A stretch of 64,000 bases of DNA from Thalassovita litoralis (GCF_900182725.1 NZ_FXTO01000009.1:1-64000); one strand, 5' to 3'. Shown: positions 7,750 through 16,548, counted from the stretch's first letter. A program made the numbers and translations. The notes: generated by a model not told the origin, from the sequence alone.

Positions 7750-9663
7750 ATGCGTCTTCTTCTGAAATTCATTGGCTTTATCGTCGTTTTGATCGTTGTC
7801 GCTGTTGTGGGCCTGTTGATGTTGCCCGGCGATCGTATCGCGCAGGTCGCGGTGGATCAGCTTCGGGCGCAGACCGGGCGTCAGGTGGTCTTAGAAGGGG
7901 AAACCCAAGTCAGCTATTACCCGGTTCTTGGCGTGTCCACGGGCAAGTTGACCATCGCCAATGCGGACTGGTCGCAGGCCGGGCCGATGATGACCGCCGA
8001 CAGCCTGAAGGTCGGGGTCGATTTCATGTCGCTTCTGTCCGGCGCGGTGAAAATCACGGGGCTAGAGGCGGTTTCCCCCTCGATCCTGTTGGAACGGGCT
8101 AGGGATGGACGTGTGAATTGGGAACTGGGGGTTTCGGGTGTGGCCCCGTCCGGGCAGCCCGCAGGCAGTTCCAACGCTTTGGCCCTGTCATTGGACCGGG
8201 CGCTGATTTCATCGGGAACCCTGCGCTATGTCGATCACGGCGCGGGAACCGATCTGAGCGTGCGCGATGTCAATCTGGACCTGCAATGGCCGCAATATCG
8301 CGGGCAGGCGGATTTCACCGCCGCGCTGACCTATGGTAGCCGCCCGCTGGACCTGTCGGGCCGGATTTCCAACCTTGCCGCGCTGATCGAGGGCGAGATT
8401 ACCCCCCTGTCCCTGCGGGCAACGGCCAAGGGCGGTAGCGTCAGTTTCGAGGGCCGCGCCAGCACCCAACCGCAGGCGCAGGGGACGTTCACGGCTGATC
8501 TGGCCGATACGGGGGGCTTTCTGTCTGCGCTGGGGATTGATGGTGTCAACCTGCCGCGCGGATTGGGGCAGGTGGCCAAGGCCAAGGCCGATCTGACCTT
8601 TGCCAGCGATCAGCGCCTTGCCCTGCGCAACCTGACCACCACATTGGATCAAAACAGCCTGTCAGGGGAACTGGACCTGTCGCTGGCTGGGGCTAAACCC
8701 GTTCTGACCGCCCGTCTGGCGGCGGGGCAGGTGGACCTGACTGGGCTGACGGGCGGCGACAGCAGCAGTGGCAGCAGCGCGGGCTGGTCGAAGGATAAGA
8801 TCGACGCTTCGGCGCTGGGGATGTTGGACGGGGAAATCTCGCTGTCTGCGACAGGGTTGTCCGTGGCCGGGTTGCAATTCGGTGCGGCCCGCACCCTGAC
8901 CACGATCGACAATGCCCGCGCCGTGGTAAAACTCCAAAGCCTTGCAGGCTATGACGGAACGATCAGCGGTCAGGTTGTCGCCAATAACCGTTCGGGCCTG
9001 TCGGTTGGCGGGGCTGTGGGGGCTTCGGGCGTGGATATGCAAAAATTGCTGACGGATCTGGCCGGGATCAGCCGTTTCACTGGCAAGGCCGAGGCCAATG
9101 TGGATTTCCTTGGGTCTGGCGCGTCGCTTCATGCGATCATGAATTCGCTGTCCGGCAAGGGCGGAATTCATATGGGGCGCGGCACGATTCAGGGGTTCGA
9201 TCTGGACAAATTGATGCGCTCGGGCGTTACCACTGGCGGGACCACGGTTTTCGACAGCCTTGGGGCAACCTTCACGATGGACAAGGGCAGCCTGTATAAC
9301 AAGGATCTGCTGATGAAGCTGCCCGCCCTGTCCGCCACGGGCGAGGGCCGCATCGGTCTGGGACCGCAGGACATCGACTATCTGTTCACGCCCAAGGTCG
9401 ACAGTATCAATGACGGCAAGGGGCTGGCGATTCCGGTCCATATCCGCGGCCCGTGGGCTGACCCGCGCATCTGGCCGGATATGGAAAAGGCCATTGACCT
9501 GAACTTCAAGGAAGAAAAGGAAAAGGCCAAGAAAGAGCTAGAAAAGAAGGTGAAGGATAAGCTGGGCGTCGACAGCACCAACCCGGATGAAAGCGTGGAA
9601 GATGCCGTGAAGAAAAAGCTGGAGGATGAGGCGAAGAAACGCCTGCTGAAAATCCTGCAATAA
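7750..9663 (+). CDS. AsmA family protein
   Basis: AsmA-like proteins are inner-membrane-anchored, mostly periplasmic beta-rich bridges thought to help lipid traffic to the outer membrane. The 637-residue product has one N-terminal membrane helix (FIGFIVVLIVVAVVGLLML), repeated beta-strand segments, and a C-terminal AsmA core with a charged Lys/Glu tail (about 575-630). I choose ATG 7750 with AAAGGTGG just upstream rather than the GTG at 7735, which would place the ribosome binding site inside the gene. The gap 7498-7749 upstream holds no further gene I can support. Confidence 0.88.
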   Translation: MRLLLKFIGFIVVLIVVAVVGLLMLPGDRIAQVAVDQLRAQTGRQVVLEGETQVSYYPVLGVSTGKLTIANADWSQAGPMMTADSLKVGVDFMSLLSGAVKITGLEAVSPSILLERARDGRVNWELGVSGVAPSGQPAGSSNALALSLDRALISSGTLRYVDHGAGTDLSVRDVNLDLQWPQYRGQADFTAALTYGSRPLDLSGRISNLAALIEGEITPLSLRATAKGGSVSFEGRASTQPQAQGTFTADLADTGGFLSALGIDGVNLPRGLGQVAKAKADLTFASDQRLALRNLTTTLDQNSLSGELDLSLAGAKPVLTARLAAGQVDLTGLTGGDSSSGSSAGWSKDKIDASALGMLDGEISLSATGLSVAGLQFGAARTLTTIDNARAVVKLQSLAGYDGTISGQVVANNRSGLSVGGAVGASGVDMQKLLTDLAGISRFTGKAEANVDFLGSGASLHAIMNSLSGKGGIHMGRGTIQGFDLDKLMRSGVTTGGTTVFDSLGATFTMDKGSLYNKDLLMKLPALSATGEGRIGLGPQDIDYLFTPKVDSINDGKGLAIPVHIRGPWADPRIWPDMEKAIDLNFKEEKEKAKKELEKKVKDKLGVDSTNPDESVEDAVKKKLEDEAKKRLLKILQ

Positions 9664-9685
9664 GCTTTGGTTTCAGGGGCGGCGT

Positions 9686-10153
9686 TCAGGAACGCAGCCC
9701 CGTTTCTTCTAACAGGCCACGCCGTTTGGCTTCGTAATAATAGCCGCGCGCATACCATTGCACCGCTTTGTCATGGCTGCCATCTGACACCATCCACGCC
9801 CCGCGCAGGTATTTGACCGCATATTTCAGATTGGTTTTGGCATCCAGCAACCCTTCGGGTTGGCCGCGATACCCCATCGTGCGGGCGGTTTGCGGCAGGA
9901 TTTGCATCAGCCCGTAATACGGGCCATTGCGAGCTTCGGGGCGGTACATGCTTTCGCGTTGCACCACCCGATGCACCAATTTGCGGGGGACATCGTATTC
10001 GTCGGCATAGTGATTGATCAGCCGCCGTAATTCCGGCGTTTCATTCGGGTACAGGTTGCGGGTCACTTCGGGTTCACGCCGCCCGCCACCACAGGCGGCC
10101 AAAGGCATTGCGCATAAAAGCGCGATAATACTGCGCCGATTCATCGTGATCAT
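9686..10153 (-). CDS. Small lytic transglycosylase lipoprotein (SLT domain)
   Basis: Cleaves the peptidoglycan glycan strand with formation of 1,6-anhydro-MurNAc, probably at the outer membrane. The 155-residue product has a signal peptide with lipobox LAAC (Cys21), then an SLT domain with catalytic Glu in VVQRESMYRP (Glu67), the GLMQILPQTA motif and the later AVKYLRGAW and WYARGYYY segments. The start at 10153 has TAGGAG at good distance; a second ATG three codons later is possible. It is shorter than Slt70 or MltC and resembles single-domain lipoproteins common in Rhodobacterales. Confidence 0.88.
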   Translation of the reverse strand: MITMNRRSIIALLCAMPLAACGGGRREPEVTRNLYPNETPELRRLINHYADEYDVPRKLVHRVVQRESMYRPEARNGPYYGLMQILPQTARTMGYRGQPEGLLDAKTNLKYAVKYLRGAWMVSDGSHDKAVQWYARGYYYEAKRRGLLEETGLRS

Positions 10154-10281
10154 TTCACTAACTCCTAATACCTTTATGGTTCAGTAGACTGACACGGGCT
10201 TTGCCGTATAGCCCTGTGCAACCTGACCGGCAAAGACCCGCCCAAATCCGATGCGCGGTCCTAGGCCAGTCATCAAAAACA

Positions 10282-10308
10282 AAACGGGCAGGAAAATCCC
10301 GCCCGTTT
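10282..10308 (-). terminator. Terminator of the argD-argF transcript
   Basis: AAACGGGC (10282-10289) and GCCCGTTT (10301-10308) form a stem; read on the minus strand it ends in TTTTGTTTTTG. It lies 22 bases after the argF stop. Confidence 0.8.
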
Positions 10309-10329
10309 GAAATGCTTTGGTTTGGGGGC

Positions 10330-11256
10330 TTAGCGGCCCAGACACCAGCGCATCACGGCTTTTTGGGCGTGTAGCCGGTTTTCGGCCTCGTCGAAAATCA
10401 CCGAATGCGGGCCGTCCATTACGGCGCTGGTCGCCTCGTCATCCCGATGGGCGGGCAGGCAGTGCATGAACAGCGCGTCATCCTTGGCATGGGCCATCAG
10501 GGCTTCGTTCACCTGATAGGGGCGCAATTGGTTGTGGCGGCGTTCGCGGGCCGATTGCGGATCATGCATGGAAACCCATGTATCGGTGACAACCAGATCG
10601 GCCCCCGTCATGGCGGCCACAGGATCGCGCACGATATCCACATTCACGCCCTTGGCACGGGCTTCTTCGATAAATCCCATTTCCGGGTCCAGTGTGGATG
10701 GGCCAGAAAACACCAGATCAAAGCCGAACTGCCCGGCAGCATGGGCAAAGCTGGCAAAGACGTTATTGCCATCGCCACACCAGACCACCTTTTTACCTGC
10801 GATCGAGCCGCGATGTTCTTCGTAGGTCAGAATGTCGGCCATGATCTGACAGGGGTGGGTGCGGTTGGTCAGCCCGTTGATGACCGGAACGCTGGCATAT
10901 TCCGCCATTTCCAGCAGGGTTTGTTCCTCGAAGGTGCGGATCATGATCAGGTCCACATAGCGCGACAGCACGCGGGCGGTATCGGCGATGGTTTCGCCGT
11001 GGCCCAGCTGCATATCGGCACCGGACAGCACCATCGTCTGCCCCCCCATCTGCCGCACGCCCACATCAAAGCTGACGCGCGTCCGGGTCGAGGGTTTTTC
11101 AAAGATCAGCGCGACCATGTGGTCTTTTAACGGTTGCTCGTCATCCAGTGCGCCCTTGGGGCGACCGTTGCGGGCGTTTTTCATGGATTTGGCGGCTTCG
11201 ATCATGCCCCGCAATTCGGCGGGGTCGGTGGCATTGATATCAAGAAAATGGTTCAT
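10330..11256 (-). CDS. argF: Ornithine carbamoyltransferase
   Basis: Makes citrulline from ornithine and carbamoyl phosphate, the sixth step of arginine synthesis, in the cytoplasm. The 308-residue protein has the carbamoyl-phosphate loop STRTR (56-60), the HPCQ segment in '[15 protein letters not shown]', and the ornithine loop HCLPAH near the C-terminus. It follows argD on the same strand with a 72-base gap that contains a GC-rich repeat, and a terminator follows. The arginine-rich leader peptide candidate lies upstream of argD, so argF may share its control. Confidence 0.96.
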   Translation of the reverse strand: MNHFLDINATDPAELRGMIEAAKSMKNARNGRPKGALDDEQPLKDHMVALIFEKPSTRTRVSFDVGVRQMGGQTMVLSGADMQLGHGETIADTARVLSRYVDLIMIRTFEEQTLLEMAEYASVPVINGLTNRTHPCQIMADILTYEEHRGSIAGKKVVWCGDGNNVFASFAHAAGQFGFDLVFSGPSTLDPEMGFIEEARAKGVNVDIVRDPVAAMTGADLVVTDTWVSMHDPQSARERRHNQLRPYQVNEALMAHAKDDALFMHCLPAHRDDEATSAVMDGPHSVIFDEAENRLHAQKAVMRWCLGR

Positions 11257-11281
11257 AGCGTTCAGTCTTTTCGGTAAGGGC

Positions 11282-11328
11282 GGACCGGGGCGCTGCCCCG
11301 GACCCCGGAGTATTTTGGCAAGATGAAA
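11282..11328 (+). repeat. GC hairpin plus GGAGTATTTTGGCAAGATGA motif between argF and argD
   Basis: CCGGGGC-GCT-GCCCCGG (11285-11301) is a perfect 7-bp hairpin directly followed by GGAGTATTTTGGCAAGATGA (11307-11326). The second part resembles the GGATATTTT..CAAGAA motif at 1793 and 36553. I recall similar GC-box plus TATTTT..CAAGA strings between genes in Rhodobacterales; that statement is from memory. On the minus strand it sits in the argD-argF transcript. Confidence 0.55.
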
Positions 11329-12501
11329 TCAGCCGTCCAATTGCGACGCGGCGGCGTCCAGACGGGCAATGGCTTCGGCGATGTCGTCTTCGGTGATGTT
11401 CAGCGGGGGCAGCAGGCGGATTACGTTATCCCCGGCAGGGACAGTAATAACCTGTTTGTCATAGCCCGCATTCACCACGTCGATATTGGATTTGTGGCAT
11501 TTCAGCCCCAGCATCAGGCCCGATCCGCGCACTTCCTCGAATACATCGGGATGGGCGGCGACCAGCCCTTCCAGCTTTTGGCGCAGCGTCCCGGCGCGGG
11601 CGCGGACCCCGTCCAAAAAGGCGGGGTCGGCAACGTGATCCATAACGGCGCTGCCCACGGCGCAGGCCAGCGGGTTGCCGCCATAGGTGGACCCGTGCGT
11701 GCCTGCGGTCATGCCGCTGGCGGCGTTTTCTGTGGCCAGAACGGCACCCAACGGGAAGCCGCCGCCGATGCCCTTGGCGACCATCATGATGTCCGGGGTG
11801 ATCCCGGCCCATTCATGTGCGAACAGCTTGCCGGTACGGCCCATGCCGCATTGTACCTCGTCCAGAATCAGCAGCAGGCCTTTGTCATCGCAAAGCTGGC
11901 GCAGTGCCTTCAGGTCTGCATCGGGCAGGGGGCGAATGCCGCCTTCGCCCTGTACGGGTTCGATCAGGATGGCGCCGGTCGTTTCCGTAATCGCAGCCTC
12001 TAGCGCGGCTTTGTCATTCCACGGCAGATGGACAAAGCCGGGCAGGATGGGACCAAAGCCCTTGATCATCTTTTCCGACCCCGCGGCCGCGATCCCGGCG
12101 GATGAGCGTCCGTGGAACGATCCGTCAAAGGTGATGATATCGGTTTTTTCGGGCTGGCCCTTTTCGTACCAGTATTTGCGCACCATTTTCACGGCCAGTT
12201 CGCAGGCTTCCGTCCCCGAGTTGGTAAAAAATACCGTATCGGCAAAGGTATGTTCCACCAGTTGATCCGCCAGCTTTTGCTGTTCGGGGATTTTGTACAG
12301 GTTGGACACATGCCACAGCTTTTGCGCCTGATCGGTCAGGGCTTTCACCAGATCCGGGTGCGCATGTCCCAGCGCGTTCACCGCGATCCCGGCACCAAGG
12401 TCCAGAAATCGGCGTCCATCCGCCTCGATCAGCCAAGAGCCTTCGCCCTTCACGAAAGAAAGCGGCGCACGATTATAGGTCGGCAGGACAGACGGGATCA
12501 T
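11329..12501 (-). CDS. argD: Acetylornithine aminotransferase
   Basis: A PLP enzyme (class III) converting N-acetylglutamate semialdehyde to N-acetylornithine; many also act on succinyl-diaminopimelate. The 390-residue protein shows [11 protein letters not shown], the GSFHGR segment, [12 protein letters not shown] (PLP-ring Asp) and the Schiff-base lysine in [10 protein letters not shown]. Start ATG 12501 is preceded by AAGGATG. Adjacent argF supports the arginine role over related omega-aminotransferases. The region upstream (12502-12690) has the layout of a translational attenuator. Confidence 0.94.
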   Translation of the reverse strand: MIPSVLPTYNRAPLSFVKGEGSWLIEADGRRFLDLGAGIAVNALGHAHPDLVKALTDQAQKLWHVSNLYKIPEQQKLADQLVEHTFADTVFFTNSGTEACELAVKMVRKYWYEKGQPEKTDIITFDGSFHGRSSAGIAAAGSEKMIKGFGPILPGFVHLPWNDKAALEAAITETTGAILIEPVQGEGGIRPLPDADLKALRQLCDDKGLLLILDEVQCGMGRTGKLFAHEWAGITPDIMMVAKGIGGGFPLGAVLATENAASGMTAGTHGSTYGGNPLACAVGSAVMDHVADPAFLDGVRARAGTLRQKLEGLVAAHPDVFEEVRGSGLMLGLKCHKSNIDVVNAGYDKQVITVPAGDNVIRLLPPLNITEDDIAEAIARLDAAASQLDG

Positions 12502-12690
12502 GATTGGATCATCCTTGTTCCATAAAGAGGCCCTGAGGTTGCATCACAGGGGCCGGGTGTCAACGATTTTAGGTAGGTTGGGGCCGCGACGGGGCGCAGC
12601 GGATCAAAGCACAGGCGAACGTCAGGCGCTAAAGCGTCGGCGTCGAATCACGGTGATATGGGTGCGTTTGATCATGGTGCCTGTGTAGGG
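12502..12690 (-). promoter_or_regulatory. Candidate arginine attenuator upstream of argD
   Basis: On the minus strand this leader contains a 17-codon ORF with five Arg codons (12622-12675). CACAGGC (12679-12685), just before its ATG, can pair with GCCTGTG (12610-12616), just after its stop. Further down, GGCCCCTG (12547-12554) pairs with CAGGGCC (12529-12535) with one bulge and is followed by TCTTTAT, shortly before the argD start at 12501. CAGGGCC can instead pair with another GGCCCC at 12580-12585. The arrangement of leader peptide, alternative stems and late terminator-like stem is what attenuation of an amino-acid operon requires. Seen: sequence elements. Inferred: function. Confidence 0.5.
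12622..12675 (-). CDS. Putative arginine leader peptide (17 aa)
   Basis: The ORF encodes MIKRTHITVIRRRRFSA, with Arg at position 4 and a run of four Arg at 11-14 (codons CGA, CGC, CGA, CGC). It is on the same strand as argD, ends 120 bases before it, and is flanked by complementary segments. A ribosome stalled on the Arg run at low Arg-tRNA would cover the first downstream pairing arm. The ribosome binding site is weak (ACAGGCACC). A 17-codon ORF can arise by chance; the Arg run directly upstream of arginine genes is the reason to take it seriously. Confidence 0.5.
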   Translation of the reverse strand: MIKRTHITVIRRRRFSA

Positions 12691-12798
12691 CGCAAATTCG
12701 TCTGGTAAAAGAGGGATAATTTGCTGCATCTGAAATTGTTGTCGCGGTGCCGCAGTCTTTTGGGGTGGGGGCTGGGCGCGACATCCGCGCCCATCGCC

Positions 12799-13602
12799 TT
12801 AGGCCTTTAGCCGGTATCCCGACCGGAACATCGCCCAAGCCGCCCCGCTGACCGCCAGCATGGTGCCGCCTGCCACGGCCAGCCCCAGCCAAGGGGAACT
12901 GTCCGATACGCCCAGAACGCCATAGCGCACCCCGTCGATCAGATAGAAGATCGGGTTGAAATGGGTAATCTCACGAATGCCTGCGGGCAGGGCTTGCACA
13001 GAATAGAAGGTGCCGGACAAGAACGCCAAGGGGGTCACGATGAAGTTGGTGATGGCGGCCATTTGATCGAATTTATTGGCAAAAATTCCGGCGACCACGC
13101 CAATCGCGCCCAGCAGCCCCGAACCCAGCACTACGAAAACCAGCGCCCAGACGGGATGCGCCACGCCCAGCCCCAGAAAAGCGAATAATCCGATGGATAT
13201 TGCCAAGGCCACAACGATCCCCCGCGCGATCCCACCGGCCAGATAGCCCAGAACCAGTTCCAGCGGGGATAGTGGCGGCATCAGCGTGTCCACAATATTG
13301 CCCTGCACCTTGGAAATCACGATGGAGGAGGACGTGTTGGCGAATGCGTTCTGGATCACCGTCATCATCAGGATACCCGGTGCAATGAAATGGGTGAAGG
13401 GAACGCCCATCACCTCGCCTCGGGTTTTGCCGATGGCGATGGAAAAAATCATCAGGAACAGCGCCGCCGTGGCCAGCGGGGCCAGCAGCGTTTGGGTCCA
13501 GACAGCGACGAACCGCATGATTTCACGCCGCATCAGCGTGTACATGCCCAGCCAGTTGACACGCCCAAAGCGCCGCGTTCCCATCTGAAAGCCCTGTTCC
13601 AT
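12799..13602 (-). CDS. ABC-2 type transporter permease
   Basis: An inner-membrane permease of the ABC-2 family (YadH/NodJ-like), which exports polysaccharides, drugs or lipids with a partner ATPase. The 267-residue protein has six predicted membrane segments and the ABC-2 signature region around 'SKVQGNIVDTLMPPLSPLELVLGYLAGGI' and FLSGTFYSVQALP. No ATP-binding gene is adjacent: the neighbours are the arginine leader region and gcrA on the other strand. The partner must be encoded elsewhere, so the substrate cannot be guessed from context. The start at 13602 gives MEQGFQMG; the internal ATG is only six codons later. Confidence 0.88.
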   Translation of the reverse strand: MEQGFQMGTRRFGRVNWLGMYTLMRREIMRFVAVWTQTLLAPLATAALFLMIFSIAIGKTRGEVMGVPFTHFIAPGILMMTVIQNAFANTSSSIVISKVQGNIVDTLMPPLSPLELVLGYLAGGIARGIVVALAISIGLFAFLGLGVAHPVWALVFVVLGSGLLGAIGVVAGIFANKFDQMAAITNFIVTPLAFLSGTFYSVQALPAGIREITHFNPIFYLIDGVRYGVLGVSDSSPWLGLAVAGGTMLAVSGAAWAMFRSGYRLKA

Positions 13603-13637
13603 CGCTCTTTCTCCTGCTCGGGGTCGGATTCGACGCC

Positions 13638-13665
13638 TTGTAACTCAGGCGCGGATCACTAAAAT
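13638..13665 (+). promoter_or_regulatory. Possible gcrA promoter with nearby GANTC site
   Basis: TTGTAA (13638-13643) and TAAAAT (13660-13665) are 16 bases apart and resemble -35 and -10 hexamers. A GANTC methylation site (GATTC, 13627-13631) lies just upstream inside GTCG-GATT-CGAC. Weak hexamers; inference only. Confidence 0.3.
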
Positions 13666-13734
13666 AGGACCCGAGCAAGAAAGTACAGGGGCGGTCCGCA
13701 ATCGCGGGGCCGCTTTTTATGGTAAGGAAACCTC

Positions 13735-14346
13735 ATGTCCTGGACCGATGAACGCGTCGAACTTCTGAAGAAAATGTGGTCCGAGGGCCAGTCGGCCAGC
13801 CAGATCGCCAAAGAACTGGGCGGCGTGACCCGCAATGCCGTGATCGGCAAGGTGCATCGTCTGGGTTTGTCGAACCGTGCGGGCGCGGCCCCGGCGGCGG
13901 CTGCCCCGGCGAAACCCGAGGCGAAGGCCAAACCGACACCGGCTGCGGAAAAGCCCGCAGCGGCGGAACCCAAGGTGGCCAAGCCTGCTGCACCCAAACC
14001 AGCCCCGAAACCGGCTGCCGAAGCCGCCCCTGTGGCTGAGCGCCCGTCAAACGTGACGCCGATCCGCAAGGCGATCATCCCCGCAGGTCAGCCATTGCCG
14101 CCTCAGCCTTCGGCCAATGAAATTTCGCCCGAGGCGCTGGCCAAGGTCAACGCGGTTGAGAAGAAAGCCAAGAAGCTGACGCTGCTGGAACTGACAGAAC
14201 GCACATGTAAATGGCCGGTGGGTGATCCCGCGACCGAAGATTTTTGGTTCTGCGGTTTGCCGGTGCAGCAAGGCAAACCCTATTGCGAGGCGCATGTCGG
14301 CGTGGCGTTCCAGCCGATGTCGACCCGCCGCGACCGTCGCCGGTAA
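13735..14346 (+). CDS. gcrA: GcrA family cell-cycle regulator
   Basis: GcrA binds sigma-70 RNA polymerase and CcrM-methylated GANTC promoters to time cell-cycle genes in alphaproteobacteria. The 203-residue protein has the diagnostic N-terminal helix-turn-helix (SWTDERVELLKKMW, QSASQIAKELGG, TRNAVIGKVHRLGL), a long Ala/Pro/Lys-rich linker (about 46-110), and the C-terminal sigma-binding part with LLELTERTCKWPVGDP and a Cys-containing FCGLPV..YCEAH segment. Length and order match the family. The low-complexity linker is typical and not a sign of damage. Confidence 0.95.
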   Translation: MSWTDERVELLKKMWSEGQSASQIAKELGGVTRNAVIGKVHRLGLSNRAGAAPAAAAPAKPEAKAKPTPAAEKPAAAEPKVAKPAAPKPAPKPAAEAAPVAERPSNVTPIRKAIIPAGQPLPPQPSANEISPEALAKVNAVEKKAKKLTLLELTERTCKWPVGDPATEDFWFCGLPVQQGKPYCEAHVGVAFQPMSTRRDRRR

Positions 14347-14407
14347 GCTGTTCGCAGTTGGCGGCGCAAGGGCGCGTCGTCAGGATTTGACTGCCTGATT
14401 GGTTATT

Positions 14408-14450
14408 AAAAAGAAACCCCCGATACTTTAGGTATCGGGGGTTTCTTTTT
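14408..14450. terminator. Bidirectional terminator between gcrA and the phosphate transporter
   Basis: A 19-bp perfect stem: AAAAAGAAACCCCCGATAC (14408-14426) with its complement (14432-14450), five-base loop, T run on both strands. It separates two convergent genes. Confidence 0.95.
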
Positions 14451-14475
14451 ATCGGGTGTCTGTGCGCGTTGCCGA

Positions 14476-15957
14476 TCAGGAAATCACGCTGTTCAGCAAC
14501 AGGAAGATCAGGGCTGACATCGCCGCTGCGGCAGGGACAGTGATGACCCAAGCCGCGACAATCGTCATGAAATGCGACCGGCGCACCAGTTTCCGGCGGC
14601 GGCGCTCTTCTGGGGCGATCCGCTTTTCGGCGGGGCGTGTGGCGGCGCTGTTGCGCAACCGGCGCTCTGCGTGCCATTCGCGGAAAAAGCCGACACCGAA
14701 AACCCCGCCCACGGCGATATGGGTCGAGGACACCGGCAGCCCCAGCCAACTGGCGACAATCACGGTGACGGCTGCCGACAGCGCCACGCAATAGGCCCGC
14801 ATCGGGTTCAACTTGGTGATCTGGCTGCCAACCATGCGGATCAGTTTCGGGCCGAACAGGAACAGGCCAAAGGAAATCCCGAAGGCCCCGATCACCATCA
14901 CCCAATGGGGAATGCTGACTTTGGCCTCGATTGCGCCGTGCTGGGTGGCGTGAACGATCGCGGCCAGCGGTCCAACGGCGTTTGCCACGTCATTCGCCCC
15001 ATGCGCAAAGGACAGAAGGGCCGCAGAAAACACCAGCGGCAGACCGAACAGCGCCTTTAGCGATTTGTTGCGGTTTTCCATGCCTTGCGATTTGCGCTTT
15101 ACGATTGGCGCGGTCACGGCATAGGTCAGCGCGCCAACGGCGGCCCCGATGATCAGGGCGGTGGTCGCGTCGATCTTGACGATCTTTTTCAGGCCTTTCA
15201 TTGCCAGATAGGTGGCAAACACCCCGGACATGATGCCGACCAATACAGGCACCCAACGCCGGGCGGCGGCAATTTTGTCGTCGGTATAGATGATTTTCGC
15301 CTTGATGAACGCCAGTACACCCGCAGCGATGGCCCCGCCCAGCACCGGCGAAATCACCCAACTGGCGGCGATGGCGCCCATAGTGCCCCATTGCACAGCG
15401 CCAAGACCCGCTGCCGCAATGCCTGCGCCCATCACGCCGCCCACAACCGAATGGGTGGTGGAGACAGGGGCGCCAACCCATGTGGCCAGATTGACCCATA
15501 GCGCCGAACTGATCAGCGCGGCCATCATGGCCCAGATAAAGGTATCGGTCTGGCTAATCCCGGACGGATCAATGATCCCTTTGGAAATGGTCGAAACCAC
15601 ATCGCCCCCGGCCAGCAGCGCCCCGGCGCTTTCGCACAGCGCGGCGATCACGATGGCCCCGCCCATTGTCAGCGCATTCGCGCCCACGGCTGGCCCCATG
15701 TTGTTCGCAACGTCATTCGCGCCGATGTTGATGGCCATGTATGCGCCGAAAACTGCCGCCGCGACGACCACCATGTTGACTGGTGACTGGCCAAAGAACA
15801 GTGCCGCGGCTAACCCGGCCAGCACGATAAAGGACAGTGCGATCCCCGGTGCGACCAATGGTTTCGATACATAGGTCGTTGCGTATTCGATTTGGGAAAT
15901 CCGCCCCAGATCTTTGTCCAGCGTTTTCCAATTTTTGCTATCGGGTGATTGCGCCAT
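14476..15957 (-). CDS. PiT family inorganic phosphate transporter
   Basis: A low-affinity phosphate (or metal-phosphate) symporter of the inner membrane. The 493-residue protein carries both PiT signature repeats, GANDVANNMGPAVGANAL in the N-terminal half and GANDVANAVGPLAAI in the C-terminal half, in an inverted-repeat membrane fold with about ten to twelve helices and a charged loop near 270-290. The product is longer than many bacterial Pit proteins but within range. No PhoU-like gene is adjacent. Substrate form (phosphate versus sulfate, as in CysP) cannot be settled from sequence by eye. Confidence 0.92.
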   Translation of the reverse strand: MAQSPDSKNWKTLDKDLGRISQIEYATTYVSKPLVAPGIALSFIVLAGLAAALFFGQSPVNMVVVAAAVFGAYMAINIGANDVANNMGPAVGANALTMGGAIVIAALCESAGALLAGGDVVSTISKGIIDPSGISQTDTFIWAMMAALISSALWVNLATWVGAPVSTTHSVVGGVMGAGIAAAGLGAVQWGTMGAIAASWVISPVLGGAIAAGVLAFIKAKIIYTDDKIAAARRWVPVLVGIMSGVFATYLAMKGLKKIVKIDATTALIIGAAVGALTYAVTAPIVKRKSQGMENRNKSLKALFGLPLVFSAALLSFAHGANDVANAVGPLAAIVHATQHGAIEAKVSIPHWVMVIGAFGISFGLFLFGPKLIRMVGSQITKLNPMRAYCVALSAAVTVIVASWLGLPVSSTHIAVGGVFGVGFFREWHAERRLRNSAATRPAEKRIAPEERRRRKLVRRSHFMTIVAAWVITVPAAAAMSALIFLLLNSVIS

Positions 15958-16043
15958 GACTCTCCCCTTACGGCTACGGGCAAGGCCGTAAGCGCGCGGA
16001 TGCTGTGAATCAAGGCGTTTGTCGCAAATATTTTACAAAATGG

Positions 16044-16502
16044 TCACAATCGCCGCAGGATATCTTTTAGTTTCGGTTCCGCTACCAGTTCGGCGGCGCG
16101 TTCCGGGGACATCCATTTGCGGCGGCGTTCTTTGACTTCGGGATAGGAATCCATCAGCTTTTCGACCTGCACCAGATAAACCTGTACTTCGACCGGGGCG
16201 GGGGCACCGCTGTCCAAAATCTTGTCATAGGTATAGCTGCCGAACGGGATCGGGTCGGCTTTGGCTTTTTTCACGCCTGCTTCTTCCCATGCTTCGGTCA
16301 GGGCGGCTTCGTGGCTGGTTTTGTTTTCAATTGGCCAGCCTTTGGGGATGATCCAGCGCCCGGTTCCGCGTGATGTGATCATCAAAACCTGTACGTCGTC
16401 ACCTGTGCCACGCAAACACAGCGCCGCCACCTGCAACAGGCGCGGTCGCGTGAACAATGGCTGGACCACATCGGTCCAGGCTTTTTTGATGCCCTGGCTC
16501 AT
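16044..16502 (-). CDS. NUDIX hydrolase (diphosphoinositol-phosphatase-like)
   Basis: A cytoplasmic pyrophosphohydrolase of the NUDIX fold. From ATG 16502 the protein has 152 residues and starts MSQGIKKAWTDVV, as relatives do; an in-frame ATG at 16565 would add 21 residues of odd composition covering a likely promoter region. The Nudix box lies at 55-77 (GWPIENK...EAWEEAGV): Gly55, Glu70, Glu73, Glu74 and Gly76 fit, while the first Glu is Lys61 and the Arg is Thr69. The PKGWPIEN form is typical of the DIPP/MutT-like group, whose substrates in bacteria are poorly known. Confidence 0.85.
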   Translation of the reverse strand: MSQGIKKAWTDVVQPLFTRPRLLQVAALCLRGTGDDVQVLMITSRGTGRWIIPKGWPIENKTSHEAALTEAWEEAGVKKAKADPIPFGSYTYDKILDSGAPAPVEVQVYLVQVEKLMDSYPEVKERRRKWMSPERAAELVAEPKLKDILRRL

Positions 16503-16503
16503 G

Positions 16504-16548
16504 GATACCTGCTCGCTTACTGATACGCACAGCGATACTGTATATACA
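16504..16548. promoter_or_regulatory. Possible operator: three GATAC repeats and TGTATATACA palindrome
   Basis: Just upstream of the preferred NUDIX start are GATAC at 16504-16508, 16522-16526 and 16534-16538, ending in the perfect palindrome TGTATATACA (16539-16548). This looks like control DNA rather than coding sequence and supports the shorter start. No known regulator matches by eye. Confidence 0.3.
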
